NCBI GenBank assembly: GCA_004299465.1
Contig: SCST01000142.1
Span: 1-10,291, forward strand
Direction: 5' to 3'
Source of the DNA: Methylovulum sp.
GTDB lineage: Bacteria > Pseudomonadota > Gammaproteobacteria > Methylococcales > Methylomonadaceae
DNA: 10,291 nt
Shown in pieces: positions 1 through 6,454 of this stretch. The position numbers were made by a program, and so were the translations under genes. Below the pieces are notes generated by a model. That model did no database searches, was not told the origin of the DNA, and saw only the letters and a list, made by a program, of their open reading frames with translations. Position 1 is the first letter of the stretch; the number at the start of each line of letters is the position of its first letter.

Positions 1-401
1 AGCGCGTTGCTGAAATGGCGATAAAGCTGGCAGGGGTCAATGGCGTTAAAAACACCTCTAATCATTATGAGTTGGAACATATGGCTGAATTGGTTAAGGG
101 GATGCTGCATGACGCGCTGGATTCCTTTGCCAGAATGACCATAGATAACGTATATGTAATTACCGAACGGGATGACAATGTCGACCGTGAATATGATAAT
201 GTTCTAAGGCAATTGATTACCCGAATGATGGAAGACCCAAGAAATATTACCAGAACGTTAGATGTGCTCTGGGCGGTTCGTGCATTGGAAAGAATCGGTG
301 ATCATGCCTGTTATATCTGCGAGCATTTGGTTTTTATGGTGAAAGGCGAGGATGTGCGACACCTGACCCAGCAGGAGCTGGAAGAAAAAATGAAGGCCTG
401 A
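1..401 (+). CDS. phoU: Phosphate-specific transport accessory protein PhoU, C-terminal part (5' end outside window)
   Basis: The reading frame is open from the window edge (first full codon at position 3) to TGA at 399-401, giving about 132 residues. This is just over half of a typical PhoU of about 235-240 residues, so the N-terminal domain is missing. The visible part is the second three-helix PhoU bundle. It has the family's two acidic metal-binding signatures: an E/DxxxD stretch (NVDREYDNVL) and the helix ALERIGDHACYICEHLV. In the family, PhoU is a cytoplasmic dimer that links the PstSCAB phosphate transporter to the PhoR/PhoB kinase pair and represses the Pho regulon when phosphate is plentiful. 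The pst genes would be expected upstream but cannot be seen. The internal ATG at position 15 is not the true start. The gene ends in its own terminator, so it appears to be the last gene of its transcript. Confidence 0.93.
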   Translation, partial: RVAEMAIKLAGVNGVKNTSNHYELEHMAELVKGMLHDALDSFARMTIDNVYVITERDDNVDREYDNVLRQLITRMMEDPRNITRTLDVLWAVRALERIGDHACYICEHLVFMVKGEDVRHLTQQELEEKMKA

Positions 402-419
402 TTTTTTAGGCATCGAAGG

Positions 420-453
420 AAGGCGGGCTATCTTAGGGTGCCCGCCTTTTTTT
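420..453 (+). terminator. Intrinsic terminator after phoU
   Basis: A perfect 9-bp GC-rich stem (AAGGCGGGC at 420-428 with GCCCGCCTT at 440-448) encloses an 11-nt loop. Seven T residues follow (447-453). It lies 19 bp after the phoU stop. Read on the - strand the stem is followed by mixed sequence rather than a T-run, so it should be weaker for bamD, which converges on it. Confidence 0.9.
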
Positions 454-472
454 ATGCAGCAAGAAAGCGGAA

Positions 473-1324
473 TTATTTTTCCAGGCCGATAAAGTCCCAA
501 ATACGATGAGATACGGTTGAGTTTTTATATTCAGGTACGGGTGGGCCGTCGGGGTAATTCTGCTCATAGACCCGTTTGGCATCATTGGCAAGATCTTTCA
601 TGCCAAGTTGGCTATATGCTTCCTGCATGACTTGTAAGGCGTAAGGTACTGCGGGTGTCCGCTGGTACTTTTCAATAACGCCTGATGCCCTGTTGGCGGC
701 GGCGATATAGGCTTTACGCTTCAGGTAATAGCGTGCAACATGTACTTCGTGCATGGCCAGGTTGTTTTTAAGTGCAATCATGCGCAGTCGCGCATCATAC
801 AGGTATTTACTGCCGGGGAATCGGCGAATCAGTTCATCAAAATTGCTGTAGGCATCACGTGCGCTGCCTGGATCGCGTTGAGAGGTGTCGGTAGGTAGAA
901 AGCGATCGATAAACCCTATGTCGCGATTATAATTGACCAGGCCTTTTAAGTAGTAAGCATAATCGACGCTGGGACTGCGCGGATTTATTTTAATAAACCG
1001 GTCGGCAGCGGCTATCGCAGAGTCAGGGTCGCTGTTTTTGTAATAAGCATAAGCAATATCAAGCTGTGTTTGCGCCGATGACTCACCAAAAGGGTAGCGT
1101 GATTCCAGTGCTTCATAGAGTTTGATTGCCTTGTCATAATTGCCGGTATCTACGGCTTTTTTAGCTTCTGCACGGAATTTTTCGGAATTCCATCCGCCAT
1201 ACTCATCCTCGCCGCCATCCGATGATTCGGAATCCTTGGAAAACAAGCCGCCCAACGTCTCACAGCCTTGAAGAGACAGCCCTAAAAAGCAGATAAAAAA
1301 AATTTTTATTAAAATTAATCGCAT
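473..1324 (-). CDS. bamD: Outer membrane protein assembly factor BamD (YfiO/ComL lipoprotein)
   Basis: BamD is an essential lipoprotein of the BAM complex. It sits on the inner leaflet of the outer membrane and, with BamA, recognises and folds beta-barrel proteins. I chose the ATG at 1324 because it starts directly with a lipoprotein signal peptide: Arg, a hydrophobic core, then the lipobox LQGC with the lipidated Cys at residue 21. The frame extends in-frame to a TTG at 1384, but that adds 20 residues before the signal peptide and is unlikely to be used. The mature part starts with an acidic Ser/Asp/Glu-rich linker. The TPR-type helical repeats of the family follow, seen in stretches such as AVDTGNYDKAIKLYEAL and LIRRFPGSKYLYDARLRM. 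At 283 residues it is longer than E. coli BamD (about 245), partly from the acidic linker. It is divergent from rluD, the conserved gammaproteobacterial arrangement. Confidence 0.95.
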   Translation of the reverse strand: MRLILIKIFFICFLGLSLQGCETLGGLFSKDSESSDGGEDEYGGWNSEKFRAEAKKAVDTGNYDKAIKLYEALESRYPFGESSAQTQLDIAYAYYKNSDPDSAIAAADRFIKINPRSPSVDYAYYLKGLVNYNRDIGFIDRFLPTDTSQRDPGSARDAYSNFDELIRRFPGSKYLYDARLRMIALKNNLAMHEVHVARYYLKRKAYIAAANRASGVIEKYQRTPAVPYALQVMQEAYSQLGMKDLANDAKRVYEQNYPDGPPVPEYKNSTVSHRIWDFIGLEK

Positions 1325-1440
1325 AGTGCTAACGACACGTTGTAATATTAGAGGTTTTCTCGCAGGATTAACTGGATACGTCAAAGTGACTATGTAATCA
1401 GTGAGTATAACTTAACAATAGGTTATTCAGAAGATTTGTT
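1325..1440. promoter_or_regulatory. Divergent bamD / rluD promoter region (tentative -10 boxes)
   Basis: This 116-bp spacer separates the two divergent starts. The best -10-like hexamers overlap: TATAAC on the + strand (1406-1411) facing rluD, and TATACT on the - strand (1409-1404) facing bamD. Neither has a convincing -35 box; the - strand one has only a poor TTCTGA 17 bp upstream. The overlap would make the two promoters compete, but the assignment rests on weak matches. Confidence 0.25.
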
Positions 1441-2382
1441 ATGACAAAATTAACAGCAGAAGTGCCATTAGAAATGGCTGGGATGCGTTTAGATCAGGTG
1501 TTGGCGGAGTTATTTGCTGATTATTCGCGCAGTAAATTGCAAACCTGGGTCAAATCGGGGCGAGTAGAGGTCAATGGTTTGATATTGAAACCGAAAGATA
1601 AGCTGGATGGCGGCGAAACAGTAACGCTGGATGCCGAGGCGGAAGTCGTTATTACATCCGAGGCGGAAGAAATCCCCTTGGATATTGTTTTTGAAGATGA
1701 AAGTTTGCTTATCGTCAATAAACCTGCAGGCCTGGTTGTGCATCCCGCAGTGGGTAATTGGAACGGTACGTTGCTGAATGCGTTGCTAAATCACGATGCA
1801 AGTCTCGAGACATTGCCCAGGGCGGGTATTGTGCACAGGATTGATAAAGAAACCAGCGGCTTGCTGATGATCGCAAAAACCTTGCAAGCGCATAATAGCC
1901 TGACGCAACAGCTCCAAGGCAGGAGTATTCACCGTGAATATCTCGCCATCACCCGGGGTCGCATGACATCGGGAGGTACTGTCGATGAGCCTATAGGCCG
2001 GCATCCAACCGATAGGAAGCGCTACGTAGTGAGGGAGTCGGGTAAATTTGCGGTTACGCATTACCGGGTCGTACAGCGCTTTACTCGTCATACGCTAGTC
2101 CAGGTTAAGCTGGAGACTGGCCGTACGCATCAAATCAGGGTACACATGGCGCATATCCGCTATCCCTTATTGGGAGACCAGGTCTATGGCGGACGTTTTC
2201 AAATGCCGCCGGCATGTGGCGAAGCGTTGGAAAAGGAGTTGCGCAGTTTTAAACGCCAGGCGCTTCATGCGGCCAAGCTGGGTTTACAGCATCCTGTTAC
2301 CGATGAATATTATGAATGGGAACAAGCGATGCCTGACGATATGATACGCTTGCTGGAAGCCTTGGTCGGCAATGAACAATAA
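1441..2382 (+). CDS. rluD: 23S rRNA pseudouridine(1911/1915/1917) synthase RluD
   Basis: RluD converts three uridines in helix 69 of 23S rRNA to pseudouridine late in 50S assembly, supporting subunit joining and translation termination. The 313-residue length is close to E. coli RluD (326). An N-terminal S4 RNA-binding domain (about residues 14-75, with SRSKLQTWVKSGRVEVNG) is followed by the RluA-family catalytic domain. The catalytic motif HRIDKETSGLL is at 132-142, with Asp135 as the nucleophile. Other family motifs are NKPAGLVVHP (93-102) and the substrate-pocket stretch TGRTHQIRVH (226-235). The ATG at 1441 has only a weak purine-rich stretch (CAGAAG) upstream. The identity over other RluA/RluC family members rests on the S4 domain plus synteny with bamD and pgeF. 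The gene is first in an operon with pgeF and the ZIP transporter. Confidence 0.95.
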   Translation: MTKLTAEVPLEMAGMRLDQVLAELFADYSRSKLQTWVKSGRVEVNGLILKPKDKLDGGETVTLDAEAEVVITSEAEEIPLDIVFEDESLLIVNKPAGLVVHPAVGNWNGTLLNALLNHDASLETLPRAGIVHRIDKETSGLLMIAKTLQAHNSLTQQLQGRSIHREYLAITRGRMTSGGTVDEPIGRHPTDRKRYVVRESGKFAVTHYRVVQRFTRHTLVQVKLETGRTHQIRVHMAHIRYPLLGDQVYGGRFQMPPACGEALEKELRSFKRQALHAAKLGLQHPVTDEYYEWEQAMPDDMIRLLEALVGNEQ

Positions 2383-3103
2383 GCGTTGGATAACACCGGA
2401 CTGGCCGGCACCGTCGATTGTCCATGCGGCGGTAACATTGCGCACCGGTGGCGTAAGCGTCGGCGTTTTTAACAGCCTTAATGCCGCTTTACATGTCGGT
2501 GATAATGCCGATTGGGTTCGGCAAAACAGGGCAATTATCAAGGATATGCTGGGTTTGCCCAGTGAGCCGGCGTGGCTGGAACAAATACACGGCAATCGGG
2601 TTGTTGATGCGGCAAGCGTCGATTTGTTACAGCAGGCCGATGCCAGTTATACGGATAAACCGGGAGTTGTCTGTGCTGTGATGACGGCGGATTGTTTGCC
2701 TTTATTGGTTTGTGCGCCTGACGGCAGCCAAGTGGCGGCCATTCATGCCGGATGGCGGGGATTGTTGACGGGTGTTATCAGCAATACCTTAGCGGCCATT
2801 GCGTCATCCGATGTATTGGTTTGGTTGGGACCTGCAATTGGTCCCGATTGTTTTGAAGTCGGCGATGATGTCCGTGAGGCTTTTTTGAATAAGGCAGTTG
2901 CCTTTACAGCAGCGTTTAAACCGCAAGGTAAGGGCAAATGGCTGGCTGATATTTATCAGCTTGCCCGCATTGATTTGGCTGCGCAGGGTATAAATAACAT
3001 TTACGGCGGCGTTTTTTGTACATTTACCGAACAACAACGCTTTTATTCTTATCGTCGTGATAAAGAGACTGGGCGTATGGTTACACTAATATGGAGAGAC
3101 TGA
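2372..3103 (+). CDS. pgeF: Peptidoglycan editing factor PgeF (YfiH, LACC1-like, COG1496)
   Basis: This cytoplasmic YfiH/LACC1-family protein has 243 residues, the same length as the E. coli protein. In E. coli PgeF prevents or corrects wrong amino acids at position 1 of the peptidoglycan stem peptide. Related family members, including human LACC1/FAMIN, have purine nucleoside phosphorylase and adenosine deaminase activity, and older databases label the family 'polyphenol oxidase' or 'laccase'. The metal-binding triad is visible: His73 in EQIHGNRVV, Cys108 in TADCLPLL and His125 in IHAGWRG. Family motifs LGPAIGPDCFEVG (152-164) and YSYRRDKETGR (225-235) are also present. The ATG lies inside the end of rluD with an 11-bp overlap, suggesting translational coupling. 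In E. coli clpB follows this gene; here a ZIP transporter does. Confidence 0.92.
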   Translation: MNNKRWITPDWPAPSIVHAAVTLRTGGVSVGVFNSLNAALHVGDNADWVRQNRAIIKDMLGLPSEPAWLEQIHGNRVVDAASVDLLQQADASYTDKPGVVCAVMTADCLPLLVCAPDGSQVAAIHAGWRGLLTGVISNTLAAIASSDVLVWLGPAIGPDCFEVGDDVREAFLNKAVAFTAAFKPQGKGKWLADIYQLARIDLAAQGINNIYGGVFCTFTEQQRFYSYRRDKETGRMVTLIWRD

Positions 3104-3107
3104 CTGA

Positions 3108-3917
3108 GTGAATTTATTGACATTGATTATCATCTTTAGCGCTGTTGGAGGTGTTTTAAGCGTTGCTGCGGCGGCGATATTTTTATTATTGCCGGACAGG
3201 CAAAGGAACGCAGTATTGCCGCACGGGATCAGTTTTGCAATCGGTGCATTGCTGACGGTTGCTTTTTGGGGCTTGATTCCGCAGGCATTTGAAGGTGTAA
3301 AGCCGGGACAGTTTCAATCGCTATCGGGGACGATTTTAGTGGGGATTCTGGTGTTTTTTGTGCTGGAAAAACTGTTGATCTGGAGGCATTGCCATTACGG
3401 GAGTTGTGAGGCTCACGGTGATGAACATCATCATGATCACGAGCATAGTCATGGTGTAAAGTCTGCGGGTACCTTGATAATTTTAGGGGACGGTATCCAT
3501 AATTTTGTTGACGGCATCTTGATCGCCGCGGCTTTTTTAACGGATGTGCAATTGGGCATAGTGACCAGTTTGGCCGTTGCAGCGCATGAAATTCCACAGG
3601 AAGTGGGCGATTTTGCAATTTTGCTGGACAGCGGTTATGCCAAAAGCAAAGCGCTTTTTTACAATATTCTTGCCAGCTTAACGACGGTTTTTGGCGGTGT
3701 GCTGGCTTATTTCAGCCTGGAAGATTTGCATGACTACCTGCCGTATTTCCTGGCATTAGCCGCTTCCAGTTTTATCTATATAGCGGTTGCTGATTTGATT
3801 CCGTCATTACATAAAAAAACGGATATGAAGACTTCTTTGCAGCAGATTGCGCTGATTGCGGCAGGGGTATTGTTAATTTGTACCTTGCACGGGATTGTTC
3901 ACGGTATTGAAGTATGA
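3108..3917 (+). CDS. ZIP-family divalent metal (probably zinc) transporter
   Basis: This 269-residue inner-membrane protein has about eight hydrophobic segments. ZIP (SLC39/ZupT) proteins carry Zn2+ or related ions such as Fe2+ and Mn2+ towards the cytoplasm. The binuclear metal-site signatures of TM4 and TM5 are present: HNFVDG at 131-136 and HEIPQEVGD at 160-168. A His/Asp/Glu-rich cytoplasmic loop between TM3 and TM4 (residues about 94-115, containing HGDEHHHDHEHSHG) is a typical metal-sensing or chelating loop. The second His of the HEXPHE form is replaced by Gln, a variant seen in other bacterial ZIPs, so activity is still likely. The start is GTG, four bases after the pgeF stop. A GGAG Shine-Dalgarno (3093-3096) lies inside the pgeF 3' end, 11 nt from the GTG. 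Metal specificity cannot be read from the sequence, so I give no symbol. Confidence 0.9.
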   Translation: MNLLTLIIIFSAVGGVLSVAAAAIFLLLPDRQRNAVLPHGISFAIGALLTVAFWGLIPQAFEGVKPGQFQSLSGTILVGILVFFVLEKLLIWRHCHYGSCEAHGDEHHHDHEHSHGVKSAGTLIILGDGIHNFVDGILIAAAFLTDVQLGIVTSLAVAAHEIPQEVGDFAILLDSGYAKSKALFYNILASLTTVFGGVLAYFSLEDLHDYLPYFLALAASSFIYIAVADLIPSLHKKTDMKTSLQQIALIAAGVLLICTLHGIVHGIEV

Positions 3918-3925
3918 AGAACAGG

Positions 3926-3964
3926 CAATGCCAATAAGATAATGCTTATCTTCTGCAAGCATTG
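3926..3964 (+). terminator. Hairpin just after the ZIP gene, possible weak terminator or 3' stabiliser
   Basis: An outer 6-bp pair (CAATGC 3926-3931 with GCATTG 3959-3964) encloses a perfect 7-bp inverted repeat (AAGATAA 3936-3942, TTATCTT 3946-3952) with a 3-nt loop. An alternative, mutually exclusive stem is AATGCTT 3941-3947 with AAGCATT 3957-3963. There is no clean T-run after it, only a T-rich stretch (TTGTTTATGTT). It sits 9 bp after the end of the rluD-pgeF-ZIP operon, so it may end or protect that transcript. Confidence 0.35.
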
Positions 3965-3985
3965 TTTATGTTGTCCAGGGGGTGA

Positions 3986-4040
3986 AGAAAGGACGAAATC
4001 TCAATGAGGCATGGCAAAGCATGCGAAGTTCGTCCTCTCT
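3986..4040. repeat. Nested inverted repeat in the ZIP / pgm convergent gap
   Basis: Two 12-bp arms match at 11 of 12 positions (3986-3997 and 4029-4040; core AGGACGAA / TTCGTCCT). They enclose a second 5-bp hairpin (GCATG 4009-4013 with CATGC 4020-4024, 6-nt loop). No reading frame or T-run goes with it. It could be a small dispersed palindromic element, a structured 3' UTR or a factor-dependent termination site for converging transcripts. The rest of the gap (3918-4094) shows no gene. Confidence 0.5.
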
Positions 4041-4094
4041 CTGTGCAGTAAAGTGAGCGCTGCTGCTTAAAATGGCATCTTGCGCTACGCTTCT

Positions 4095-5729
4095 TCAGGT
4101 AATGACATCTGGTCCGGTTCTGCCCGTCCGTTGCTTAATCTCACAAAATTGCTCGGCAAGGCCGATTAAATCTGCTAACGCAGTCTGGGCATCCTGGTTA
4201 TGCCTGGATGCATCAGGCTCAAAGCGTTCCAGATAGATTCTTAAGGTAGCACCGACCGTTCCGGTACCCGATAGACGAAATACAATACGCGAACCGTTTT
4301 CAAAACCGATACGTATCCCCTGGTTTTTACTGATACTGCCGTCTACCGGATCTTCGTAACTGAATTCGTCGGCATATTTAACGACATATTCGCCGAACGT
4401 TTTGCCCCGCATGTCTGTTACAAGTTTGCGCAGGTGTTCGATAATCTCGTTGGCGATGGCGGTTTCCACAGCTTCGTAATCGTGGCGGCAATAAATATCC
4501 CGGCCGAATTTTTGCCAATGTTCATGGACAATGTCGGCAACCGGCTCACGTTTTCTGGCGATTAAATTCAGCCAGAACAATACGGCCCACAAGCCGTCTT
4601 TTTCTCGCACATGATCGGAACCGGTGCCAAAACTTTCTTCGCCGCACAGCGTGATTTTGCCGGCATCCAACAAGTTGCCGAAAAATTTCCAACCTGTCGG
4701 CGTTTCGTAGCAGGGTATGCTGTAATGTGCCGCGACACGGTCAACCGCCTGGCTGGTCGGCATGGAACGCGCAACGCCGCTTAAGCCTTTAGCGTAAGCG
4801 GGAATTAAATGCGCGTTAGCGGCCATGATGGCGAGGCTGTCGCTAGGGGTGACGAAAATATTATTGCCGGTAATCATGTTGCGGTCACCATCTCCATCAG
4901 ATGCTGCGCCAAATGTGGGGGCGTCGGTGCTGAACATCTTTTCGGCAAGTTCATGGGCATGCGCTAAATTGGGGTCGGGATGGTGGCCGCCAAAGTCTTC
5001 CAACGGCTCGGCATTAAGAACGGATTCCGGCGATGCGCCTAAAATGTCAACCAATATCCGTTTGGCATAAGGGCCGGTAATGGCGCTCATCGCATCGAAG
5101 AGTAAGGTAATATAGCCGGAACTGATGCTTTGTCTGAGTAATGGGAAATCGAACAGGGATTGCATCAGTTCAGCATAATCGCTTACCGGATCAATAATCG
5201 TGATCTTAAGGTTGTCCTTATATTGTGTGCCGATATTGTCCAGGTCTATATCACCGAAATTAACGGTTTTATAACTATCGATAGATTGGCTGCGCTGATA
5301 AAACGCTTGTGTGTCTTTTTCTGGTGCAGGGCCGCCATTGCCGACATTATATTTAATGCCGAAGTCTTCTTCCGGGCCGCCTGGGTTATGGCTGGCAGAC
5401 AGGACGAGTCCGCCGAACGCATTATATTTCCTGATAATATGGGAGGCAGCCGGGGTAGATAATAAGCCGTTTTGACCTATAATTAGTTCGCCGAAACCAT
5501 TGGCGGCGGCTATTTTTATGATGATTTGTATCGCTGCCCGGTTAAAATAGCGGCCATCGCCGCCTAACACCAGCGTTTTTCCGGCAAAATTTTCCAGTGA
5601 GTCAAAGATTGACTGAACAAAATTTTCCAGGTAACCGGGTTGCTGAAATACTTTAACTTTCTTTCTGAGTCCGGATGTTCCCGGATTCTGATCGTTGTAG
5701 GGATGAGTCGTGATAGTTTCTATTTGCAT
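4095..5729 (-). CDS. pgm: Phosphoglucomutase (alpha-D-glucose-phosphate-specific)
   Basis: This cytoplasmic enzyme interconverts glucose-1-phosphate and glucose-6-phosphate, linking central metabolism to glycogen, UDP-glucose and polysaccharide synthesis. The 544-residue length and internal motifs place it in the long PgmA / eukaryotic-type PGM group rather than the shorter phosphomannomutase/phosphoglucomutase group. Motifs in order: phosphoserine loop SASHNPGGPEEDFGIKYN (111-128; Ser113 is the expected phosphorylated residue), magnesium-binding DGDGDR (278-283), sugar-specificity loop CGEESFGTGSDH (362-373) and phosphate-binding RLSGTGTVGATLRIY (485-499). All key residues look intact. The ATG at 5729 has a good Shine-Dalgarno (AAGGAT, complement of 5735-5740). 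The gene stands alone, divergent from the L,D-transpeptidase. Confidence 0.95.
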   Translation of the reverse strand: MQIETITTHPYNDQNPGTSGLRKKVKVFQQPGYLENFVQSIFDSLENFAGKTLVLGGDGRYFNRAAIQIIIKIAAANGFGELIIGQNGLLSTPAASHIIRKYNAFGGLVLSASHNPGGPEEDFGIKYNVGNGGPAPEKDTQAFYQRSQSIDSYKTVNFGDIDLDNIGTQYKDNLKITIIDPVSDYAELMQSLFDFPLLRQSISSGYITLLFDAMSAITGPYAKRILVDILGASPESVLNAEPLEDFGGHHPDPNLAHAHELAEKMFSTDAPTFGAASDGDGDRNMITGNNIFVTPSDSLAIMAANAHLIPAYAKGLSGVARSMPTSQAVDRVAAHYSIPCYETPTGWKFFGNLLDAGKITLCGEESFGTGSDHVREKDGLWAVLFWLNLIARKREPVADIVHEHWQKFGRDIYCRHDYEAVETAIANEIIEHLRKLVTDMRGKTFGEYVVKYADEFSYEDPVDGSISKNQGIRIGFENGSRIVFRLSGTGTVGATLRIYLERFEPDASRHNQDAQTALADLIGLAEQFCEIKQRTGRTGPDVIT

Positions 5730-5734
5730 GATTG

Positions 5735-5740
5735 ATCCTT
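5735..5740 (-). promoter_or_regulatory. Shine-Dalgarno of pgm
   Basis: The - strand reads AAGGAT, five bases before the ATG at 5729. This supports that start over other in-frame codons. Confidence 0.8.
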
Positions 5741-5752
5741 CGCAATTGTGGC

Positions 5753-5778
5753 TTGGTGCACTGAATAAAGTACACCAA
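5753..5778. promoter_or_regulatory. Imperfect dyad in the pgm / L,D-transpeptidase divergent region
   Basis: Half-sites TTGGTGCAC (5753-5761) and GTACACCAA (5770-5778) are inverted, match at 8 of 9 positions and are separated by 8 bp of A/T-rich sequence. The arm centres are 17 bp apart, about one and a half helical turns. The dyad lies 24 bp upstream of the pgm ATG and 37 bp upstream of the transpeptidase ATG. On the - strand a possible promoter overlaps it (TTCACT, 17 bp, TACTTT), which would suit an operator. No known regulator motif is recognised. Confidence 0.4.
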
Positions 5779-5815
5779 AATTCTTTTCGAGTGAAACCTT
5801 TGTAGTTAAGAGCAT

Positions 5816-6373
5816 ATGCTGAGAGCTTATTTATTACCGTTTTGCTTATTATTGTATTGTGGTGTTTTTTCTGCTGCAGGTTCTGCGAATAACGATGTCT
5901 GGCTATTAGTGGACACCAAGGCGCGTAAAATTGAAGTTAAAAAGGGCGAGCAAACGCTCGAAACCTTAAACAGTATTGCCATTGGTCGCGGTGGTGCCGG
6001 GTATAAAAGCCATCGAGGTGACAATATTACGCCGCATGGAAATTACAGAATAGGTTGGATAGGCGAAAAAAGTTCATTTCGGCGTTTTTTTGGGTTAACG
6101 TATCCGTCCATAGATGACGCTGAAAAGGCTTTAAGGCAGGGTATAATTAATCTGCCCACCTATGATCGCATTGTATCGGCGCATATGAATAATCAAATAC
6201 CGCCGCAAAACACGCCGTTAGGAGGACAGATAGGGATACATGGACTGGGCAGGGCTGACGAAAGAGTGCATAAATCCTTTGATTGGACGCATGGATGTAT
6301 TGCGTTAACCAATGGACAGATTGATCATTTAAGTCAATTAGTGGATACTGGAACGGTAGTGAAAATAAAATAA
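5816..6373 (+). CDS. Periplasmic L,D-transpeptidase, YkuD domain (ErfK/YbiS/YcfS/YnhG family)
   Basis: The 185-residue protein starts with a Sec-type signal peptide (hydrophobic residues about 4-20, possible cleavage near AGSA at 21-24), so it acts in the periplasm. A single YkuD domain follows. Its active-site signature is HGLGRADERVHKSFDWTHGCIAL (142-164): conserved His142, and His159-Gly-Cys161 with Cys161 as the catalytic thiol. Family members join peptidoglycan stem peptides 3-3, or attach Lpp-type lipoproteins to diaminopimelate; the related DpaA/LdtF instead cuts the lipoprotein bond. No LysM or other wall-binding domain is seen, so it is shorter than E. coli LdtA/B/C (roughly 300-330). 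The next gene encodes an alanine-zipper lipoprotein ending in Lys, a likely substrate. The ATG at 5816 has only a short-spaced AAGAG before it, so translation may be weak. Confidence 0.9.
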   Translation: MLRAYLLPFCLLLYCGVFSAAGSANNDVWLLVDTKARKIEVKKGEQTLETLNSIAIGRGGAGYKSHRGDNITPHGNYRIGWIGEKSSFRRFFGLTYPSIDDAEKALRQGIINLPTYDRIVSAHMNNQIPPQNTPLGGQIGIHGLGRADERVHKSFDWTHGCIALTNGQIDHLSQLVDTGTVVKIK

Positions 6374-6443
6374 AGCTGGAAAATGTAAGAAACGATGATA
6401 AAATTACATGCAGGTGTACGATTTTTTGTAGTAATAACTTTAT

Positions 6444-6447
6444 AGGA
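6444..6447 (+). promoter_or_regulatory. Shine-Dalgarno of the Lpp/OprI-like gene
   Basis: AGGA followed by an A-rich spacer of 7 nt before the ATG at 6455. It is well placed and fits efficient translation. No convincing -35/-10 pair is seen in 6374-6443. Confidence 0.7.
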
Positions 6448-6454
6448 AAATGAC

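Noticed and set aside
258..500. 80-residue - strand open frame across the phoU 3' end and terminator
   Set aside because: It lies mostly antisense to phoU, runs through the intrinsic terminator and overlaps the bamD end, and has no recognisable motif.
1324..1384. TTG start for bamD adding 20 residues
   Set aside because: It would place 20 non-hydrophobic residues before a complete lipoprotein signal peptide. The ATG at 1324 starts the signal directly.
2372..3103. Reading pgeF as a laccase / polyphenol oxidase
   Set aside because: The family is often labelled so, but the visible His/Cys/His site and synteny fit YfiH/PgeF, and it lacks multicopper-oxidase copper motifs.
3229..3618. 129-residue - strand open frame inside the ZIP gene
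   Set aside because: Its His/Arg-rich sequence is the antisense reading of the ZIP His-loop region. The + strand frame has clear membrane helices and metal motifs.
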